The translations under genes were made by a program, and so were the position numbers. Below are positions 1 to 6,460 of a stretch of 12,757 nucleotides of DNA, piece by piece (the stretch's first letter is position 1; each line of letters starts with the position of its first letter). The notes beneath the pieces were generated by a model. It did not search any database. It was not told the origin of the DNA and saw nothing but the letters and a program-made list of their open reading frames with translations. Location: assembly GCA_002428605.1 (NCBI GenBank), contig DIXH01000063.1:67781-80537 (forward strand), read 5' to 3'. Source of the DNA: Clostridiaceae bacterium UBA6085 (GTDB lineage: Bacteria; Bacillota; Clostridia; Clostridiales; Clostridiaceae).

Positions 1-153
1 GAGAAATCCATAGGCAAGAAAGAAGGGCTCATCGTGTTCGAGGACATAATGATGAACAATTCGGTGCTTTTCCTTCTTGAAGATGAAAAATCCGATGTGG
101 AGGAATTCGAGGAAGAACTCTTCGGCGCACCGGAGGATGAGGATATCCAGTAA
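1..153 (+). CDS. C-terminal fragment of an unrecognised protein with an acidic tail
   Basis: Open from the first base in frame 1 to a TAA stop at 151-153, giving the last 50 residues of a protein whose start lies outside the window. The visible part has a short hydrophobic stretch (VLFLLE near residues 22-27) and then a strongly acidic tail (VEEFEEELFG, PEDEDIQ). No catalytic or binding motif is visible and I do not recognise the family. It is called coding because a strong hairpin terminator starts 8 bases after the stop and codon use resembles the neighbouring genes. It points toward the ECF transporter gene and is convergent with it. Confidence 0.7.
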   Translation, partial: EKSIGKKEGLIVFEDIMMNNSVLFLLEDEKSDVEEFEEELFGAPEDEDIQ

Positions 154-160
154 TTTGAAA

Positions 161-190
161 GGCTCCCGGAATTTTCCGGGAGCCTGATTT
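161..190. terminator. Rho-independent terminator between convergent genes
   Basis: A perfect 9-base stem (GGCTCCCGG at 161-169, CCGGGAGCC at 176-184) with an AATTTT loop. On the plus strand it is followed by TGATTTTAT, a moderate U-tract. On the minus strand it is followed by TTTCAAATT, so it could also stop the ECF transporter transcript, whose stop codon is at 190-192. Confidence 0.85.
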
Positions 191-777
191 TATCTTCCTT
201 TTCTTGATTTTCTTACTGCGGTCACGACTGCCAGAGTCACCATACTGCACAGTATCGCCTCAGGAATTCCGCTTGTCACAACAACGCCTATTATTCCGGC
301 TTTTGCAGCTTCAAGTGTGATTCCAAGGGTTTCAGCATATTTTGCCACATAGAAGAGGTAAATTAGGCCCATGACTCCGATCGTGTTTGTCAGCGAGCCG
401 GCAAGTGCGGAAATCACAACTGAGACCTTTCCCTTGCCAAGCAGCCTGTACACATATGCTGAGACTACACCGATCAGGATCCTTACCCCGATTGAGATTA
501 TGGGATTCCAGAATATGAAGCTCAGCGGGGTAGGTGTTGCGAACGCCTTTGCAAAGCTTGTTACTCCGAATATCAGTCCGATGAGTGCACCTACTACAGG
601 CCCCTCAAGTATCGCTCCTATAACCACCGGTATGTGCATTATGGTTGCGTTTATAGGTGGAATCGGGATGAATCCCAGAGGTGTCATGGAGAGCAGTATC
701 GAGATACCCGACAGCAGTCCCACGATGGCGAGCTGCCTGGTGTTGATGAATGAGGTGGTCTTTCTTGTTGTTTGCAT
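190..777 (-). CDS. ECF-type vitamin transporter, substrate-binding S component (PanT-like?)
   Basis: A 195-residue, very hydrophobic protein expected to be the substrate-binding membrane subunit of an energy-coupling-factor transporter. It would work with the shared EcfT-EcfA-EcfA' module, which is not in this window. After a short basic N-terminus come about six membrane segments. The stretch with IPIPPINATIMHIPV and then EGPVVGALIGLIFG is typical of the S-component family that includes PanT (pantothenate), and the C-terminus is basic (VRKSRKGR). The start is well supported: GGAGG lies 6 bases before the ATG. It is transcribed away from a CoA-disulfide-reductase-like gene from a shared 252-base region. 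Pantothenate as ligand is inferred from family resemblance and that neighbour; another vitamin is possible. Confidence 0.85.
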   Translation of the reverse strand: MQTTRKTTSFINTRQLAIVGLLSGISILLSMTPLGFIPIPPINATIMHIPVVIGAILEGPVVGALIGLIFGVTSFAKAFATPTPLSFIFWNPIISIGVRILIGVVSAYVYRLLGKGKVSVVISALAGSLTNTIGVMGLIYLFYVAKYAETLGITLEAAKAGIIGVVVTSGIPEAILCSMVTLAVVTAVRKSRKGR

Positions 778-802
778 TGATTTCCTCCGTTCTTATTCCT
801 TC

Positions 803-831
803 TGGATATAATTCGGTCCATTTGGATATAA
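803..831. repeat. Direct repeat pair TGGATATAA, 20-base period
   Basis: TGGATATAA occurs at 803-811 and again at 823-831, exactly 20 bases apart, about two helical turns. The pair lies between the proposed ECF transporter promoter and its ribosome binding site. It could be a tandem operator acting on the ECF gene, or an element in its roughly 90-base RNA leader. I know of no regulator with this consensus. Confidence 0.45.
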
Positions 832-872
832 ACTTTTAGTTCAGTTTCAACTCTATGAATACTGACAAGTTA

Positions 873-900
873 ACTATAACAAAAACCTGTCAAATGTAAA
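873..900 (-). promoter_or_regulatory. Promoter for the ECF transporter gene
   Basis: Read on the minus strand: -35 TTTACA (895-900), 16-base spacer, -10 TATAGT (873-878) with a TG extension one base upstream (TGT before the -10). Each hexamer matches the sigma-A consensus in five of six positions. Transcription would start near 866 and leave a leader of about 90 bases. Confidence 0.6.
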
Positions 901-932
901 TAGTTTTGGGATTAAAATACCCTTAAATTGCA

Positions 933-951
933 AACGTTTCTTTAACGTTTC
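933..951. repeat. Tandem direct repeat AACGTTTC, 11-base period
   Basis: AACGTTTC at 933-940 is repeated at 944-951, one helical turn apart, and each contains the palindrome AACGTT. The pair ends 7 bases before the proposed -35 of the flavoprotein gene. That is the usual place for an activator or repressor site. The regulator is unknown. Confidence 0.4.
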
Positions 952-957
952 GGAAAA

Positions 958-986
958 CGGACAGGTGAAAAGTACAAGTGTGATAA
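958..986 (+). promoter_or_regulatory. Candidate promoter for the CoA-disulfide-reductase-like gene
   Basis: CGGACA (958-963), a 17-base spacer and TGATAA (981-986), with the start expected near 993. Both boxes are imperfect, and the poor -35 would fit an activated promoter reading the repeats just upstream. Confidence 0.4.
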
Positions 987-1029
987 AATTGACTGTAAAG
1001 GCTCGTTAAATAATTGCGGAGGTGTCCAT

Positions 1030-2397
1030 ATGAGACTGGTTGTTATAGGGGCTGTTGCTGCTGGCTTGTCCGGTGCATACAGCGCCATGAAGAATATAGA
1101 AGATCTTGAGGTCATCGTGCTTGAGAAGGGCACTGATGTTTCCTACGGAGCCTGCGGAATGCCTTACCTCATTGGCGGAGCCATAGATGAGGAATCAAAG
1201 CTTATCGCAAAGGCTGCCAGGGAGATCATCGCTGACGGCATCGACCTGAGACTCAGGCATGAAGCTGTGGGAGTGGATTTTGGACTCAGGGAGGTTACTG
1301 CAAGGATCCTGGACACGGGTGAAGTTCTTGGTATCCCTTATGACCTCCTTCTTATAGGTACCGGTGCTAACGCAGTGAAGATACCCGGCACAGAAGGTAT
1401 TGAAGGTGTCTTTACACTAAACACGCTGGATGATTCAAGAAGGATCATTTCCTTCATCGAAGAAAAGAAAGTAAAAAAGGCGGTCATCGTCGGTGGAGGG
1501 TACAAGGGCGTGGAGATGCTTGAGGCACTCCATGACCTCGGGATAAAGGCTGATATCATTGAAATGGAAAAGTCGATACTCAACACCTTCGATCCGGATG
1601 TATCGGCAATAACTGAAAAATATCTGCTTGACGAAGGCTTCGGTATTCATCTCGGGGAAAAGCTGGACCGACTGGAAACTGACACGTATGGTGAAACAGG
1701 CGAAAGGGTATCAAGGGTAGTTACTGACAAGGGTGAATATGATGCCGAGCTTGTCATACTTGCCTTAGGTGTAAGGCCTGCTACAGGATTCCTTGAAGGA
1801 ACCGGTATAAATATGACGAAGGGCGCCATAGCTACCGACCTTGAGGGCAGGACAAATATCCCAGTTGTCTATGCGGCAGGCGACTGCGCTATGATATTCG
1901 ATTTTGTGGCGGGAATAGACAGATATCTTCCCCTTGGTACGAACTCAAACAAGATGGGAAAGCTAAGCGGCCTGTCTATGGCCGGAAAGCCTGCCAGGTT
2001 CAGGGGAGTCCAGTCATCAGGCTATGTCAAGGTACTTGGCATGGAGCAGTCACAGACAGGGATGACAGATACCGCTGCAAAGAAGATGGGGCTTGATTTC
2101 GGAAGCGTACTCGTAAGGACCAGGGACAGGTCCAGCTACTATCCCGGAAGTCGGAACCTCTATGTCAAACTTACATACCTGAAAAAGGACGGAAGGCTCA
2201 TTGGAGCGCAGATGGCAGGAGAGACAGGGACAGCTATAAGGATACAGGGGCTGGTACCGGCGATCTATGCGAATCTTACCGTATACGACCTTGAATACAT
2301 GGACTTCGGATATGCTCCGCCATTCAACAGCGTCTGGGATTCCATTAACGTGGCAGCTTCAAAGGCAGTGAAGACCTTATCCTTGGAAAATAGCTGA
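1030..2397 (+). CDS. FAD-dependent pyridine nucleotide-disulfide oxidoreductase, CoA-disulfide reductase / NADH oxidase type
   Basis: A 455-residue flavoprotein of the CoA-disulfide reductase family, which reduces CoA disulfide (in relatives, persulfides or oxygen) with NAD(P)H in the cytoplasm. An FAD-binding Rossmann segment opens the protein (VVIGAVAAG, residues 4-12). It is followed by the single redox cysteine of the family in SYGACGMPY (Cys42). A second nucleotide-binding motif, VIVGGGYKG, begins near residue 152, the FAD motif AAGDC is at 282-286, and the C-terminal dimerisation domain contains FGYAPPFN. Length is normal for a reductase without a fused rhodanese. GGAGGTG lies 5 bases before the ATG. 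It diverges from the ECF gene and ends before the copper operon, separated from it by a terminator. NADH oxidase or polysulfide reductase activity cannot be excluded from sequence. Confidence 0.88.
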   Translation: MRLVVIGAVAAGLSGAYSAMKNIEDLEVIVLEKGTDVSYGACGMPYLIGGAIDEESKLIAKAAREIIADGIDLRLRHEAVGVDFGLREVTARILDTGEVLGIPYDLLLIGTGANAVKIPGTEGIEGVFTLNTLDDSRRIISFIEEKKVKKAVIVGGGYKGVEMLEALHDLGIKADIIEMEKSILNTFDPDVSAITEKYLLDEGFGIHLGEKLDRLETDTYGETGERVSRVVTDKGEYDAELVILALGVRPATGFLEGTGINMTKGAIATDLEGRTNIPVVYAAGDCAMIFDFVAGIDRYLPLGTNSNKMGKLSGLSMAGKPARFRGVQSSGYVKVLGMEQSQTGMTDTAAKKMGLDFGSVLVRTRDRSSYYPGSRNLYVKLTYLKKDGRLIGAQMAGETGTAIRIQGLVPAIYANLTVYDLEYMDFGYAPPFNSVWDSINVAASKAVKTLSLENS

Positions 2398-2436
2398 TTA
2401 CCAATCATTATCTGATATGAAACCATGATGAGCTGA

Positions 2437-2476
2437 TGCAGGATCCGATTTTTCTCAGTCGGGTCTTGCATTTCTT
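2437..2476 (+). terminator. Hairpin terminator after the flavoprotein gene, overlapping the csoR -35
   Basis: A 12-pair stem, TGCAGGATCCGA (2437-2448) against TCGGGTCTTGCA (2459-2470), with two G-U wobbles and a 10-base loop, followed by TTTCTT. The U-tract is short, so termination may be partial. The right arm contains the first five bases of the csoR -35 box. Confidence 0.55.
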
Positions 2477-2494
2477 CAATAGGGATGCTATTAT
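2466..2494 (+). promoter_or_regulatory. csoR-copA-copZ operon promoter (extended -10)
   Basis: TTGCAT (2466-2471), a 17-base spacer and TATTAT (2489-2494), with TGC directly before the -10. The start point should be near 2500-2502. The CsoR-type operator follows within a few bases, so bound repressor would block polymerase or initial elongation. Confidence 0.7.
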
Positions 2495-2504
2495 AACCTT
2501 AGAA

Positions 2505-2519
2505 CCCCCACCCAGGGGG
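2505..2519. promoter_or_regulatory. CsoR operator (GC-tract inverted repeat)
   Basis: CCCCC (2505-2509), ACCCA, GGGGG (2515-2519), with two further G on the right, form an inverted repeat in AT-rich flanks. Known CsoR/RcnR-family operators are G/C tracts of this kind, and the site lies upstream of a csoR gene at about +4 to +19 of its own promoter. Autoregulation relieved by Cu(I) is therefore expected. The purine-rich right arm runs straight into the ribosome binding site. Confidence 0.75.
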
Positions 2520-2534
2520 GGAGGGAGGAAAAAC

Positions 2535-2810
2535 ATGAACGAAGACAGGCAGAAGGCTCTTCAGATCCTAATGACGGCCAAAGGCCAGATTGAGAAGACG
2601 ATCAGGATGATAGAAGAGGACAGATACTGCATCGACATATCAAACCAGATAATGGCAGGGAACGGACTGCTCAAGAAAGCGAACATGCACATACTGCGGC
2701 AGCATCTTCACCATTGCGTGGCAGATTCCTTAGCCGGCGACAATGAAGAGGACAAAGAGCAGAAGACCGAAGAGGTAATAAAGGTGCTTGAAAAGCTCAT
2801 AGGAAAGTAG
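2535..2810 (+). CDS. csoR: Copper-sensing transcriptional repressor CsoR
   Basis: A 91-residue all-helical repressor of the CsoR/RcnR family. It releases operator DNA when Cu(I) binds and so derepresses copper export. The Cu(I) ligand set is complete: Cys32 (RYCIDI), His57 and Cys61 (RQHLHHC), with the same 25 and 4 residue spacing as Cys36, His61 and Cys65 of the mycobacterial protein. The histidine argues against the persulfide sensor CstR. The N-terminal helix (KALQILMTAKGQIEKTIRMI) fits the family. The start is set by GGGAGG 6 bases before ATG 2535; an in-frame ATG 99 bases earlier lies inside the terminator and promoter and is rejected. It is first in the operon, 17 bases before copA, behind its own operator. 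Confidence 0.93.
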   Translation: MNEDRQKALQILMTAKGQIEKTIRMIEEDRYCIDISNQIMAGNGLLKKANMHILRQHLHHCVADSLAGDNEEDKEQKTEEVIKVLEKLIGK

Positions 2811-2827
2811 GGCTTTAGGAGGAACAT

Positions 2828-5260
2828 ATGAACAAGATAATACCTGTAAAAGGGATGGAATGCGCCGCTTGCGCGCTTTCCATAGAGAGGACCCTTTCGA
2901 AGAAGGAAGGGGTAAAGAAGGCAACGGTCAACTATGCAACAGAAAAGCTGTACCTTGACATAGACGAAGAGGTCATATCCCTTAAGGATGTTGAAGCGGC
3001 AGTCGAGAAGGCAGGCTACGGGCTTGTGATCAAGGACGATACGATAAAGAGGGTGCTGGATGTCCAGGGTATGGACTGCACAGCCTGCGCCACGGCCATA
3101 GAGAGGACCCTGTCTAAGAACGAAGGCGTGACAAGAGCCAACGTCAATTATGCCAACGAAAAGCTGTATCTTGAATACACCCCGACAAAGACAACCATGA
3201 CTGACATCAGGGCTGCAGTGAAGAAGGCAGGCTATGAGCTTGTGGAGGAAAAGGCTGAAGAGGTTGTTTACGTGAACCCTTACCAGAAGAGGCTCATATA
3301 CTCCTCGATCTTCACCATTCCGCTTCTCATCATAACGATGGGACACATGCTTGGAATGCCGCTGCCGCTCATAATCGATTCGCACATGAATCCGTCGAAC
3401 TATGCGCTTCTGCAGCTTTTGCTGACAGCACCAGTCGTCTGGTTCGGAAGGAAGTTCTTCATTACAGGCTTCAAGAACATCTACAGGCTTCAGCCTAACA
3501 TGGATTCACTGATAGCCCTCGGAACCTCCGCCGCATTCATATACAGCCTTGCCGGGACAATCCTCATTGTTTCATCAGGCAGTCCCAAATATGCGCATAT
3601 GCTCTACTATGAGAGTGCGGCTGTCATACTTACGCTTATAACACTTGGAAAGTTCCTTGAGGCAATAAGCAAGGGAAAGACCTCCGATGCCATAAAGAAG
3701 CTTATGGGACTGGCTCCTAAGACTGCGATAATTGAAAGGAACGGCATAGAGACCGAGATCCTCCTTGAGGAGGTCCAGGCAGGCGATATCGTCGTGGTAA
3801 AGCCCGGTGCCAAGCTTCCTGTTGACGGTGAGGTGATCTTCGGTGACAGCTCGATAGATGAGGCCATGCTCACCGGTGAAAGCATTCCGGTTGAGAAGAC
3901 TGTAGGCAGCAAGGTTTACGGTGCGTCGATAAACAAGACAGGCTTCCTTAAATACAGGGCTGAAAAGGTGCTTGGTGAAACAGCACTTGACCAGATCATA
4001 AAGCTGGTTGAGGATGCCCAGGCTACCAAGGCTCCGATCGCAAAGCTGGCCGACCAGATATCCGGTGTATTCGTGCCTGTGGTAATCGCGCTGGCGCTTG
4101 TCTCCTCGCTTCTATGGTATTTTGCCGGCGGGGAATCGGTAAGCTTCTCGCTTACTATCCTTATCTCTGTGCTTGTAATAGCCTGCCCTTGCGCACTCGG
4201 ACTGGCAACTCCCACTGCCATAATGGTAGGTACTGGAAAAGGCGCTGAGAACGGCATACTTATAAAATCAGGTGAAGCCCTTGAAGCTGCCCACAGCATC
4301 AAGACGGTCATCCTTGACAAGACAGGTACCATAACCAAGGGTAAGCCAGAGCTTACAGATGTTGTCAGCTATGGTATCTCTGAAGAGGAAATCCTTACGT
4401 ATGCAGCTACCGCTGAAAAGTCATCTGAGCATCCGCTTGGTGAAGCTATCATAAAGGGTGCTGAGGCAAGGAACGCAAAGATACTTGCAGCTGAGTCCTT
4501 CGGTTCTATCACAGGCCGTGGAATATTCGCAAGGATCGAAGGAAAGGACATACTTCTCGGAAACATCAGGCTTATGGATGAAAAGGGCATCAAGGTCGAA
4601 GCTGAAGTCAAGGAAAGGATGTCAGACCTTTCCGAGCAGGGAAAGACGCCGATGCTGGTTGCAGTTGACGGCAGAGTCGAAGGAATTGTAGCCGTTGCTG
4701 ATACCATAAAGGAAAATTCAAAGAAGGCTGTAGACAAGTTCCACGAGATGGGAATAAGGGTCCTCATGGTCACAGGTGACAATGAGAGGACGGCGAAGGC
4801 GATTGGAAGGATAGTCGGAGTGGATGAGGTGCTTGCTGAAGTCCTGCCTGAGGACAAGGCCGGGAAGGTCAAGGAAATTCAGGCAAGGGGCGGCAAGGTA
4901 GCCATGGTAGGAGACGGCATAAATGATGCTCCTGCGCTCGCCCAGGCAGACATCGGAATAGCCATAGGAAATGGGACTGACGTAGCCATAGAATCCGCTG
5001 ACATAGTGCTTATGAGGTCTGATATACTTGATGTCCCCATAGCCATAGACCTTTCAAGGAGGACCATAAGGAACATCAAGGAGAACCTGTTCTGGGCCTT
5101 CGGCTACAACATACTTGGAATCCCTGTTGCAATGGGTCTGCTGCACATATTCGGAGGCCCTCTCATGAGTCCGATATTAGCTGCAGGAGCCATGAGCTTC
5201 AGTTCAGTGTCAGTGCTTCTAAATGCGCTGAGGTTAAGAAGGTACCAGCCATTCAAGTAA
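2828..5260 (+). CDS. copA: Cu(I)-exporting P1B-type ATPase CopA
   Basis: An 810-residue membrane ATPase that pumps Cu(I) out of the cytoplasm. Two N-terminal heavy-metal-associated domains carry CxxC sites (Cys12/Cys15 in GMECAAC, Cys84/Cys87 in GMDCTAC). The core follows in order: TGE actuator loop (349-351), CPC metal site in the membrane (453-455), phosphorylated Asp497 in DKTGT, SEHP nucleotide-binding motif (533-536), GDGINDAP hinge (695-702), Tyr760-Asn761 in segment 7 and MSFSS (789-793) in segment 8. CPC, YN and MxxSS together define Cu(I) selectivity (P1B-1). AGGAGG precedes the ATG by 4 bases. It lies between csoR and copZ in one operon. Length is normal for a two-domain CopA and all catalytic residues are present. 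Confidence 0.97.
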   Translation: MNKIIPVKGMECAACALSIERTLSKKEGVKKATVNYATEKLYLDIDEEVISLKDVEAAVEKAGYGLVIKDDTIKRVLDVQGMDCTACATAIERTLSKNEGVTRANVNYANEKLYLEYTPTKTTMTDIRAAVKKAGYELVEEKAEEVVYVNPYQKRLIYSSIFTIPLLIITMGHMLGMPLPLIIDSHMNPSNYALLQLLLTAPVVWFGRKFFITGFKNIYRLQPNMDSLIALGTSAAFIYSLAGTILIVSSGSPKYAHMLYYESAAVILTLITLGKFLEAISKGKTSDAIKKLMGLAPKTAIIERNGIETEILLEEVQAGDIVVVKPGAKLPVDGEVIFGDSSIDEAMLTGESIPVEKTVGSKVYGASINKTGFLKYRAEKVLGETALDQIIKLVEDAQATKAPIAKLADQISGVFVPVVIALALVSSLLWYFAGGESVSFSLTILISVLVIACPCALGLATPTAIMVGTGKGAENGILIKSGEALEAAHSIKTVILDKTGTITKGKPELTDVVSYGISEEEILTYAATAEKSSEHPLGEAIIKGAEARNAKILAAESFGSITGRGIFARIEGKDILLGNIRLMDEKGIKVEAEVKERMSDLSEQGKTPMLVAVDGRVEGIVAVADTIKENSKKAVDKFHEMGIRVLMVTGDNERTAKAIGRIVGVDEVLAEVLPEDKAGKVKEIQARGGKVAMVGDGINDAPALAQADIGIAIGNGTDVAIESADIVLMRSDILDVPIAIDLSRRTIRNIKENLFWAFGYNILGIPVAMGLLHIFGGPLMSPILAAGAMSFSSVSVLLNALRLRRYQPFK
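2881..3176 (+). repeat. Internal duplication encoding the two metal-binding domains of CopA
   Basis: The segments at about 2881-2960 and 3097-3176 are related at DNA level with an offset of 216 bases (72 codons). Both begin with the same 15 bases starting catagagagg, and both carry a nearly identical block aaaagctgta. The encoded pieces IERTLSKKEGVKKATVNYA and IERTLSKNEGVTRANVNYA differ at few positions. This suggests a fairly recent duplication or gene conversion of the metal-binding domain. Confidence 0.7.
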
Positions 5261-5312
5261 TGGATGATATAAACAGGCTTAAGAGGCCAATAAAAATTCT
5301 GGAGGAATGAAA

Positions 5313-5525
5313 ATGACAAAATTTAAGCTTTCCATAGAAGGCATGAGCTGCGGTCACTGCGTCAAGAGGGTCACAAACGCACTCAAGGACGTTTCCGGTG
5401 TAACATCTGCAAATGTGGACCTTGCATCAAAATCAGCGGTTGTTGAAGGTGAGGCTGACGAGGCCGCACTGAAGGCAGCAGTCGAGGATGCGGGATACGA
5501 TGTTGTAGGAATTGCAGCAGAATAA
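5313..5525 (+). CDS. copZ: Cytoplasmic copper chaperone CopZ
   Basis: A 70-residue single heavy-metal-associated domain that binds Cu(I) and passes it to CopA or CsoR. The ligand motif GMSCGHC follows the first strand (KFKLSIEG), and the rest gives the expected ferredoxin-like pattern, ending in DAGYDVVGIAAE. Two in-frame ATGs compete. The one at 5307 is only 1 base past GGAGG (5301-5305), while 5313 has 7 bases of spacing and begins MTKFKLSIEG, so 5313 is chosen; the earlier start would add only Met-Lys. It lies 52 bases after copA with no terminator between and is followed by a strong one, so it is the last gene of csoR-copA-copZ. Its sequence is less like the CopA domains than those are like each other. 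Confidence 0.92.
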   Translation: MTKFKLSIEGMSCGHCVKRVTNALKDVSGVTSANVDLASKSAVVEGEADEAALKAAVEDAGYDVVGIAAE

Positions 5526-5527
5526 TG

Positions 5528-5556
5528 AAAAGGGCCCTTAAAAAGGCCCTTTTTCT
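5528..5556 (+). terminator. Terminator of the copper operon
   Basis: AAAAGGGCC-type left arm (AGGGCC at 5531-5536 plus preceding A residues) pairs with GGCCCT at 5545-5550 and runs into TTTTTCTTT. The stem begins 3 bases after the copZ stop. It is a classic intrinsic terminator. Confidence 0.92.
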
Positions 5557-5587
5557 TTGCCTTCATCAGGCCAATGCATGGTAGAAT
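5557..5587 (+). promoter_or_regulatory. Candidate promoter of the metallophosphoesterase gene
   Basis: TTGCCT (5557-5562), a 19-base spacer and TAGAAT (5582-5587), with TGG directly before the -10. The spacer is long, but the extended -10 could compensate. It starts right after the copper operon terminator, so the gene downstream is probably independent of copper control. Confidence 0.45.
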
Positions 5588-5618
5588 AAGGGTAGAGAAA
5601 AGTTTCAGAGGTAAAATG

Positions 5619-6362
5619 ATGAGAATAGCACTTATTTCAGATATCCACGGCAACAAGTTTGCCCTGGACAAGGTCCTGGAGGAGATAGACAAGGATCCTT
5701 CGATCGAAAGGATATACTGCCTTGGTGATATGGTCGGTCTTGGCCTGTTCAGCAACGAGGTCCTTGAGACGATATTCTCAAGGTCTGACATATACCCGAT
5801 CCTTGGCAACCATGACGAGCTTGTCATGGCTATGGCGAAAGGGGAGGAACATACCCCCGACCATCATATGGTCGTCGACCATCACAGGTATCTCGCTGAA
5901 CGACTTGACAGAAGGTTCCTCGACAGGCTGGAATCACTTCCCAGGTCCATTCGTGCGAACATCGAAGGACGGGATGTTCTTTTCATTCATTACCACCTTG
6001 AAAAAGGCATGGAGAATGAGCATATCTCGAAAAGACCCTACAGCCCTCTGGCGCTCGATACCGCATCCACAAGGAAGCTTTTCTCGGACTGCCCTGGTGA
6101 CCTAATCGCATATGGACACAGGCATTACCCGCCATCTATAGATCATGCGGATGGAAGGGTTCTCATTGATCCGGGATCCCTTGGAATAAGCACCAGGAAC
6201 TTTGCCACTTATGCAACCGTCGACATAACAGCTGATTCCATGGAAGCCAGGATACTTGAGGTTGAGTACAGCAGGAAGGAGTTCGCCGAATCATATCCCA
6301 AAGCAGGGATACCCGGATACGAATTCATACTAACGTCATTTCTCGGCATGGATGACTATTAA
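5619..6362 (+). CDS. Calcineurin-like metallophosphoesterase (phosphatase/phosphodiesterase)
   Basis: A 247-residue soluble enzyme of the calcineurin-like superfamily with the full two-metal site. Motifs are SDIHGN (Asp8, His10), LGDMVG (Asp37), LGNHDE (Asn64, His65), FIHYHLE, YGHRHYP and, near the end, DPGSLG. Small single-domain members act on phosphodiesters or phosphoproteins; the substrate cannot be told from sequence. The start is chosen among three in-frame ATGs: 5619 has AGAGG 7 bases upstream, 5616 has only 4, and 5574 has no binding site and would add a basic leader before the first catalytic strand. It follows the copper operon terminator and is convergent with the response-regulator gene. 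No link to copper is visible. Confidence 0.88.
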   Translation: MRIALISDIHGNKFALDKVLEEIDKDPSIERIYCLGDMVGLGLFSNEVLETIFSRSDIYPILGNHDELVMAMAKGEEHTPDHHMVVDHHRYLAERLDRRFLDRLESLPRSIRANIEGRDVLFIHYHLEKGMENEHISKRPYSPLALDTASTRKLFSDCPGDLIAYGHRHYPPSIDHADGRVLIDPGSLGISTRNFATYATVDITADSMEARILEVEYSRKEFAESYPKAGIPGYEFILTSFLGMDDY

Positions 6363-6394
6363 TAGCCATATTTGAATTTTAATGGTCAAGGAGG

Positions 6395-6432
6395 GGGCGC
6401 GGAGGCATTTCTGATAAATGCCTTCCGCGCCC
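6395..6432. terminator. Long GC-rich hairpin between convergent genes
   Basis: A 16-pair stem with one bulged T, GGGCGCGGAGGCATTT (6395-6410) against AAATGCCTTCCGCGCCC (6416-6432), and a tight CTGAT loop. Neither strand has a U-tract right after the stem (TGATCATG on plus, CCTCCTTG on minus). It may still block both transcripts, or protect their 3' ends, since it lies between the stops at 6362 and 6461. Confidence 0.6.
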
Positions 6433-6460
6433 TGATCATGAAAAAAATTGAAGTAAACAG

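Noticed and set aside
778..1029. Known riboswitch or T-box in the divergent region
   Set aside because: I could not match the leader to any consensus I know (for example thiamine, FMN, preQ1 or T-box); only short weak hairpins are visible.
2535..2810. Possible persulfide sensor CstR rather than CsoR, given the thiol-redox gene upstream
   Set aside because: The Cys-His-Cys copper ligand set with canonical spacing is complete, and the operon contains copper export genes only.
2708..3385. Long minus-strand reading frame (225 codons) antisense to csoR/copA
   Set aside because: It overlaps two certain genes, has no ribosome binding site that I can see, and its product has no recognisable domain; it is a shadow frame.
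5354..5827. Minus-strand reading frame across copZ and the metallophosphoesterase start
   Set aside because: It crosses a strong terminator and two well-supported genes, with low-complexity Ser/Thr-rich translation typical of a shadow frame.
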